A DNA stretch of 27,146 bases from NCBI GenBank assembly GCA_900769795.1, contig CAAGHZ010000092.1, positions 1-27,146 of the forward strand, given 5' to 3'. Position 1 is the stretch's first letter. Each line of letters opens with the position of its first letter. Origin of the DNA: Clostridia bacterium. Its GTDB lineage: Bacteria > Bacillota > Clostridia > Monoglobales > Monoglobaceae. Below, in pieces: positions 22,459-27,146 of this stretch. The position numbers were made by a program, and so were the translations under genes. The notes under the pieces are model-generated. The model was not told the origin of the DNA, did no database searches, and saw nothing but the letters and a program-made list of their open reading frames with translations.

Positions 22459-22493
22459 GTTTATCCTCCTGTCAACGGAAAAAAATTTAACTA

Positions 22494-22522
22494 TTGCAAT
22501 TATTGTAAAAATGTAGTATAAT
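22494..22522 (+). promoter_or_regulatory. Sigma-A promoter of the TAXI-TRAP operon
   Basis: TTGCAA (22494-22499) and TATAAT (22517-22522) are 17 bp apart, giving a leader of about 40 nt before the ATG at 22569. Confidence 0.8.
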
Positions 22523-22568
22523 GATCTTATATTTTTTTAAAAAACCCTAATATTTTGGAGGTAAGAAA

Positions 22569-23525
22569 ATGAAAAAACTTATTAGTATTTTACTTGTGAC
22601 AGTTTTAGTAGTATCTTTGGCTGCCTGCGGTGCTGCCGGCACAAAGATGACAATGGGTACAGGCGGAACTTCCGGTACATACTATGGTTACGGCGGTGTT
22701 CTCGGTCAGTACATCACCAATAATGCCGGTATCGGTGTTACTGTTGTTTCCACAGATGGTTCAAAAGCTAACATTCAGGGTATAGCTGCCGGCGACTATC
22801 AGCTCGGTACTGTACAGTCTGATGTTATGGCATACGCATGGGAAGGCTCACGTTCTTTCGAGGCTGACGGTAAGGTTGATTCTTTCCGCGTTGTTGCAGG
22901 TCTCTATGCAGAGTCTGTACAGCTTGTTACTATGAAACCTGAAATCAAGAGCGTTGCAGACCTTAAGGGCAAAAGCGTATCTATCGGTGCTCCCGGCTCC
23001 GGCGTATACTTCAACGCAATCGACGTTCTTGGTGCAGCAGGTCTTACAGAGGCTGACATCAAGGCTCAGTATCAGTCATTCGCTGACTCAGCAGACGCTC
23101 TCAAGGACGGCAAGATTGACGCAGCATTCATCGTTGCCGGTGCTCCTACTCCTGCAATCACAGAACTTTGTACAACAAACAACGCATACCTTGTACCTAT
23201 CGATGGTGAGGTTGCAGAAAAGTTGATGGCTGATTGTCCATTCTACACAGTATACAACATTCCTGCCGGCACATACAACGGCCAGACAGAGGATGTTCAG
23301 ACAATCACAGTTAAGGCTACTTTGATTGTAAGCAAAGATGCAGCCGAAGAGGATGTTTACAAACTCACCGCAGCAATCTTTGATAACATTGATGCAATCA
23401 CCGCTGAAAACGCAAAGGGTGCAGAACTCAGCCTCGAAAACGCAACAAGCGGTATGACTGCTCCTTTCCACGCAGGTGCGGCTAAATATTTTGCAGAAAA
23501 AGGTGTAGAAGTAGTAACTGAATAA
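22569..23525 (+). CDS. TAXI-family TRAP transporter solute-binding lipoprotein
   Basis: The 318-residue protein begins with a lipoprotein signal ending in the lipobox LAAC (C20). The mature part matches TAXI-type binding proteins: the early MGTGGTSGTYYGYGG loop, VSTDGSKANIQGIAAGDYQLG, the SVADLKGKSVSIGAPGSG hinge strand and a C-terminal PFHAGAAKYFAEKG. TAXI proteins capture small carboxylates or amino acids such as glutamate outside the membrane and pass them to a fused TRAP permease, which follows here. GGAGG precedes the ATG. The abundance of GGT/GGC, CTC and GCA codons suggests high expression. The ligand cannot be deduced. Confidence 0.92.
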   Translation: MKKLISILLVTVLVVSLAACGAAGTKMTMGTGGTSGTYYGYGGVLGQYITNNAGIGVTVVSTDGSKANIQGIAAGDYQLGTVQSDVMAYAWEGSRSFEADGKVDSFRVVAGLYAESVQLVTMKPEIKSVADLKGKSVSIGAPGSGVYFNAIDVLGAAGLTEADIKAQYQSFADSADALKDGKIDAAFIVAGAPTPAITELCTTNNAYLVPIDGEVAEKLMADCPFYTVYNIPAGTYNGQTEDVQTITVKATLIVSKDAAEEDVYKLTAAIFDNIDAITAENAKGAELSLENATSGMTAPFHAGAAKYFAEKGVEVVTE

Positions 23526-23555
23526 TTTCTTGTTCTACTAAACTTTAAAACTTAT

Positions 23556-23582
23556 TGGCTGCGACATACTATGCCGCAGCCA
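23556..23582 (+). promoter_or_regulatory. Intercistronic hairpin between binding protein and permease
   Basis: TGGCTGCG (23556-23563) pairs perfectly with CGCAGCCA (23575-23582) around an 11-base loop, followed by TTTTA. Hairpins in this place in transporter operons commonly lower permease expression relative to the binding protein by partial termination or by protecting the upstream mRNA. Confidence 0.65.
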
Positions 23583-23609
23583 TTTTACTGATTATCCGGG
23601 AGGTTACAT

Positions 23610-25559
23610 ATGAGCTTTTTTAAGAAAAATTCTTCATCTGCTGCAATAGAGCCAATGGATCTTGATGCAGTAATGAAAAAGTTCGACAGAGAGTCTAACA
23701 CCCGTATATGGGAAGGCAAAACAAAGATTGTTATTACATCTGTTCTTGCTATTTTTTCTCTCTTCTGTCTCTACGTTACACTTTTTGCAAGCTGGCTCGA
23801 AGAGCTCAGGCTCACAACCTTTGTGGCATTTATAATATTTATTGGTTATTTGACGTTCCCTGCTAAAAAAGGCGTTCAAAAAGCAAATTATATGCCTTGG
23901 TATGATATTATAGCTATGATTTTAGGTACCGGCGCTTTTCTTTACTTTGCTTTCAATGCAGTTGAAATAATTCAGCAAGGCAGCAAGTTTGATTGGTACC
24001 AGATCGTAATCGGCATTATCGGCATTTTATCTATTATTGAAGTATGTCGCCGAAGCGTAGGCCTGCCCATAGTTATAGTTGCGGCTTGCTTTATTGTGTA
24101 TGCACTCTTCTGGGGCGTTGCAAATCCGTCACTTTGGGGAAAGCTGAACTATATCGTTCGCTACCTTTTCTACGGTAAGGAAGGCATAATGTCTACACCT
24201 ATAAATGTATGCTCTAAGTTTATTGTTGTATTTATAATTTTTGGTGCATTCCTAGAAAGAACAGGTATTGCAGACTTCTTTATTAAAATTTCAAACTCAA
24301 TAGTTGGCGGATTCTCAGGTGGTCCTGCTAAGGTTGCAGTTGTTGCCAGTGCTCTTGAAGGTATGGTTTCAGGTTCTTCCGTTGCAAACACAGTCGGCTC
24401 CGGCTCTGTTACTATTCCTCTTATGAAGAAGACAGGCTACAAACCCGAATTTGCAGCAGCCGCAGAGGCTTCAGCCTCAACCGGCGGACAGATAATGCCA
24501 CCAATCATGGGCGCTGCGGCATTCCTGATGGCAGACTATGTAGGAGTTGCCTACAGCAACATTGTTATTCGTGCAATATTGCCAGCTGTTTTGTACTTTG
24601 CCGGAATCTTTATTGCCGTTCACTTAGAGGCTAAAAAAGAAGGTCTGCGCGGTCTTACAAAAGAAGAACTTCCAAGACTTCTGCCACTTCTTAAACAGAC
24701 TTACCTCCTTCTTCCTTTAATAACACTTATTTACCTTGTAGCAACAAGCCAGAAGTCAATACAGTATGCGGCAGCTATTGCAATTGTTATAGCTATTGTT
24801 GTAAGTCTGTTTAATAAAAACAACCGCATAACCCCCAAGAAGATATGGGAAGCACTTGCATCCGGTGGTCAGGGAATGATTACCGTTGCCGCTGCCTGTG
24901 GCGTTGCAGGTATAATTGCAGGAACAATCACAATGACCGGTCTTGCAAATATCCTGATTAACGGAATCGTTTCTCTTGCCGGCAACCAGGTTATAATTGC
25001 CCTATTCCTTACAATGCTCTGTTGTATAGTTCTTGGTATGGGCGTGCCGACAACCGCCAACTACTGTATCATGGCGGCCACATGTGCTCCGATTCTCGTT
25101 CGTATGGGCGTGCCTCAGATTGCTGCTCACTTCTTTGTTTTCTATTTTGGTATTGTTGCCGACCTTACACCTCCCGTTGCCCTTGCGGCATACGCAGGTG
25201 CGGCAATTGCACAAGGCAATCCGATGAAGACCGCATTTACGTCTACAAAACTTGCAATAGGCGCTTTTATAGTTCCTTACATATTTGCACTTAATCCGGC
25301 AATGCTATTTATTGACACCAACGTATTAGAGATTATATCCATAAGTATAACATCGCTTATTGGTATGTTCGCTCTGTCGGCATCACTGGAGGGATATCTC
25401 CTTCATCATATGCCGTGGTATCAGCGTATTTTATCCGCTTGTGGTGGCCTCTTATTGATTTATCCCGGCACCACAACAGACGTTATAGGTATATGTCTTG
25501 TTGCTTTTGTTATAATCCTTCAGGGCATTACAAAAAAGCGTTACATGGCAGCAAATTAG
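23610..25559 (+). CDS. TRAP transporter fused permease (4TM-12TM)
   Basis: The 649-residue protein joins the small (DctQ-like, about four segments, residues 40-170) and large (DctM-like, about twelve segments, residues 180-640) TRAP membrane subunits in one chain, as is usual with TAXI binding proteins. The large half has the hallmark GGQIMPPIMGAAAF and GMGVPTTANYCIMA loops that carry the Na+ and substrate sites. Uptake is driven by the sodium gradient rather than ATP. GGGAGG precedes the ATG. It is co-transcribed with the lipoprotein gene across an 84-bp gap with a hairpin, and ends at a strong bidirectional terminator. Confidence 0.93.
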   Translation: MSFFKKNSSSAAIEPMDLDAVMKKFDRESNTRIWEGKTKIVITSVLAIFSLFCLYVTLFASWLEELRLTTFVAFIIFIGYLTFPAKKGVQKANYMPWYDIIAMILGTGAFLYFAFNAVEIIQQGSKFDWYQIVIGIIGILSIIEVCRRSVGLPIVIVAACFIVYALFWGVANPSLWGKLNYIVRYLFYGKEGIMSTPINVCSKFIVVFIIFGAFLERTGIADFFIKISNSIVGGFSGGPAKVAVVASALEGMVSGSSVANTVGSGSVTIPLMKKTGYKPEFAAAAEASASTGGQIMPPIMGAAAFLMADYVGVAYSNIVIRAILPAVLYFAGIFIAVHLEAKKEGLRGLTKEELPRLLPLLKQTYLLLPLITLIYLVATSQKSIQYAAAIAIVIAIVVSLFNKNNRITPKKIWEALASGGQGMITVAAACGVAGIIAGTITMTGLANILINGIVSLAGNQVIIALFLTMLCCIVLGMGVPTTANYCIMAATCAPILVRMGVPQIAAHFFVFYFGIVADLTPPVALAAYAGAAIAQGNPMKTAFTSTKLAIGAFIVPYIFALNPAMLFIDTNVLEIISISITSLIGMFALSASLEGYLLHHMPWYQRILSACGGLLLIYPGTTTDVIGICLVAFVIILQGITKKRYMAAN

Positions 25560-25571
25560 TTTATGATATAC

Positions 25572-25614
25572 AAAAAAGCCTTCTCACTGCAGTTCACAGC
25601 AAGAAGGCTTTTTT
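25572..25614. terminator. Bidirectional intrinsic terminator
   Basis: AAAAAAGCCTTCT (25572-25584) pairs perfectly with AGAAGGCTTTTTT (25602-25614). T runs close both ends, so it serves the permease gene on the plus strand and metF on the minus strand. Confidence 0.9.
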
Positions 25615-25617
25615 ATT

Positions 25618-26484
25618 TTACTTAATTACTTCAGACAAGTTTGCCATTATACTGCCCGCAATTTGTGGATCATTCATACTGTATATATGTATATTATTCA
25701 CTCCGTTTGCAATCAAATCTATTATCTGCTCGGTCGCATAGGCAATTCCTGCCTGACGCATTGCATCGGGATTATCCTCAAAGTGCTCTACAATAGACAC
25801 AAACCTTCTCGGCAGATGAGTGCCCGATAGGGCACATATCCTCTTTATCTGCTTCGCCTTAGTGACCGGCATAATCCCCGCACAAACAGGCACCTCAACG
25901 CCGGCTCTCAGTAGTTTGTACATAAAACTGTACATTATGTCATTATCAAAAAACATTTGTGTTGTCAAAAACTCGCAGCCTGAATCCACTTTTATTTTAA
26001 GTGCTTCAATATCTGCATCCAGGCCACCCGCATCAGGATGCCCCTCAGGATAGCATGCGCCACCTATACAAAATCCTCCATACTCTCGGATTTCTCTCAT
26101 TAGGTCACAGGCGTGCTCATAAGTTTGCGAATGAACTCCGCTTCCGTCAGAGGGCATATCTCCGCGAAGAGCAAGTATATTTTCTATGTTCTTTTCTTTA
26201 AGTCTCTTCAGCACCTCTTTTATTTTGTCCCTCTCAGAGGCAATACAAGTAAGATGTGCAAGGGCGGTTACTCCATTTACATTCTGTACCTCCTCCGCAA
26301 TCTCTACTGTGTTATCGCAGTTTGTTCCGCCTGCTCCATATGTAACGCTCATGAAATCAGGCTTCAATTTTGCCATTTTCGCAACAATCTCTTTAGACGA
26401 CGCAAGCTCTGTACCCTGTTTGGGAGGAAAAAGCTCACACGAGATTGTAATCTTTTTATTCTTTATTAACTCCGATACCTTCAT
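25618..26484 (-). CDS. metF: 5,10-Methylenetetrahydrofolate reductase
   Basis: The 288-residue TIM-barrel protein matches MetF: SCELFPPKQG at the start (E16 is the catalytic Glu position), MSVTYGAGGTNCDNT, the folate- and FAD-binding ILALRGDMPSD, GGACYPEGHPDA, and QMFFDND. It reduces methylenetetrahydrofolate to methyl-tetrahydrofolate for methionine synthesis or one-carbon metabolism. GGGAGATG precedes the ATG. It lies 15 bp downstream of murC on the same strand and is probably co-transcribed. No SAM riboswitch or T-box is visible immediately upstream, so regulation would come from the murC promoter, outside this window. Confidence 0.93.
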   Translation of the reverse strand: MKVSELIKNKKITISCELFPPKQGTELASSKEIVAKMAKLKPDFMSVTYGAGGTNCDNTVEIAEEVQNVNGVTALAHLTCIASERDKIKEVLKRLKEKNIENILALRGDMPSDGSGVHSQTYEHACDLMREIREYGGFCIGGACYPEGHPDAGGLDADIEALKIKVDSGCEFLTTQMFFDNDIMYSFMYKLLRAGVEVPVCAGIMPVTKAKQIKRICALSGTHLPRRFVSIVEHFEDNPDAMRQAGIAYATEQIIDLIANGVNNIHIYSMNDPQIAGSIMANLSEVIK

Positions 26485-26499
26485 ATTATCATCTCCCGA

Positions 26500-27146
26500 C
26501 TATTTATTCTCTACGAGTCCATATCCAATTTTATATACGTCGCCGGCACCCATAGTTATAAGCACATCGCCCTCTCCTACGTTCTCTCTGAGATATCTCT
26601 CTACCGCGCTTGTATCACTCATATAAACAGCATTCGGAATCTTGATAGCAAGGTCACAAGAATGGATTGTGCCATCATATTCTTCTCTTGCAGGGTATAC
26701 ATCACATATTATCACGCGATCCGCAAGTTGCAGAACATCTGCAAAATCATCAAGCAGCGCCTTTGTGCGTGTATATGTGTGGGGTTGGAAAGCAACCCAC
26801 AACCGATTCTTTGTCATTCGTCTTGCACCATCAAGAGTTGTCTTTATCTCGGTTGGATGATGTGCGTAGTCATCAATAACCATACATCCGTTTACCTCTC
26901 CAAGTTTATCAAAACGACGTTTTGCACCACCGAATTCCTCAAGGCCCGATTTTACCGCAGACATATTAAGACCTAAAAAGTCTGCTGCCGCAGCAACAGC
27001 CACCGCATTCAACACATTATGCTTACCCGGCACCTTTAGTCTCACAGATACCATTCTTTCGCCTCTTCGTACTACACTAAACTCTGCGCACCCATCTTCG
27101 TGATACACAATATCTTGCGCAGAATATTCGGCATTTGCATCTTCAA
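26500..27146 (-). CDS. murC: UDP-N-acetylmuramate--L-alanine ligase, C-terminal part (cut by window end)
   Basis: The frame is open to the right edge and lacks its start: the visible 215 or so residues are roughly the last half of a protein that is normally about 460. Recognisable features are VPGKHNVLNAVAVAAAA (end of the central ATP domain), DDYAHHPTEI and FQPHTYTRTKALLDDFA, and the C-terminal TMGAGDVYKIG, all typical of MurC. It adds L-alanine to UDP-MurNAc in peptidoglycan synthesis in the cytoplasm. A GTG at 27108 could be mistaken for a start but lies inside the conserved domain. The ATP P-loop region lies outside the window. Confidence 0.92.
   Translation of the reverse strand, partial: EDANAEYSAQDIVYHEDGCAEFSVVRRGERMVSVRLKVPGKHNVLNAVAVAAAADFLGLNMSAVKSGLEEFGGAKRRFDKLGEVNGCMVIDDYAHHPTEIKTTLDGARRMTKNRLWVAFQPHTYTRTKALLDDFADVLQLADRVIICDVYPAREEYDGTIHSCDLAIKIPNAVYMSDTSAVERYLRENVGEGDVLITMGAGDVYKIGYGLVENK

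Noticed and set aside
26485..26499. SAM riboswitch or T-box upstream of metF
   Set aside because: Only 15 bp separate metF from murC, too little for a riboswitch, and none is visible in the murC 3' region.
1..27146. CRISPR arrays, tRNA or rRNA genes, transposases, phage or defence genes
   Set aside because: No regularly spaced repeats, cloverleaf signatures or matching protein motifs were seen on either strand.

Overview
The window reads as the end of a metagenomic contig from an uncultured anaerobic Clostridia-type Firmicute. Supporting signs are strong AGGAGG-type ribosome binding sites, consensus sigma-A promoters, an SLH-anchored surface protein, cohesin and dockerin modules, a TAXI-type TRAP transporter, and many cytoplasmic glycosidases with AraC regulators. 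The first 20 bases match the tail of an Illumina TruSeq read-2 adapter, so the left edge is a library artefact. The right edge cuts through murC.

Left part (1-6850). A 5'-truncated, possibly TetR-like ORF is followed by a 185-bp element bounded by 25-nt inverted repeats. Then come two secreted proteins on the plus strand: a 1430-aa beta-helix protein with a cohesin-like region and an internal dockerin, and a 412-aa cohesin-like/SLH protein. Together they look like a minimal cell-surface display pair. The 574-bp gap after them is not empty. It has a consensus minus-strand promoter and, about 360 nt away, a perfect minus-strand terminator (candidate structured ncRNA). Diverging from it is a plus-strand promoter with a terminator only about 50 nt downstream (candidate tiny RNA).

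Sugar-utilisation part (6851-16846). After a metallo-beta-lactamase-fold hydrolase come three AraC-family regulators, each divergent from a cytoplasmic glycosidase: a GH42-like/uncharacterised GH, a GH2 and a GH127 beta-L-arabinofuranosidase. The three regulator genes share one unusual 5' architecture: a sigma-A promoter whose -10 ends only 15-18 nt before the start codon, and a GGTGA Shine-Dalgarno sequence. Two of the divergent regions hold helically phased TATCA-type direct repeats that look like AraC operators. The first module is decaying: a 25-codon stump resembling D-lyxose isomerase precedes a GH gene interrupted by one in-frame TAG.

Right part (16848-27146). An alpha/beta hydrolase and an SLC13/ArsB-type permease form a minus-strand operon. 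Next is a tightly overlapped minus-strand operon of sn-glycerol-1-phosphate dehydrogenase, glycerophosphodiester phosphodiesterase and HAD phosphatase, divergent from a DeoR regulator; it suggests metabolism of glycerol-1-phosphate compounds. A TAXI-TRAP uptake system follows. Last come metF and the 3' part of murC on the minus strand.

I found no CRISPR array, rRNA, tRNA, phage module or insertion-sequence transposase. Functional names rest on motifs read by eye; no database search was possible.
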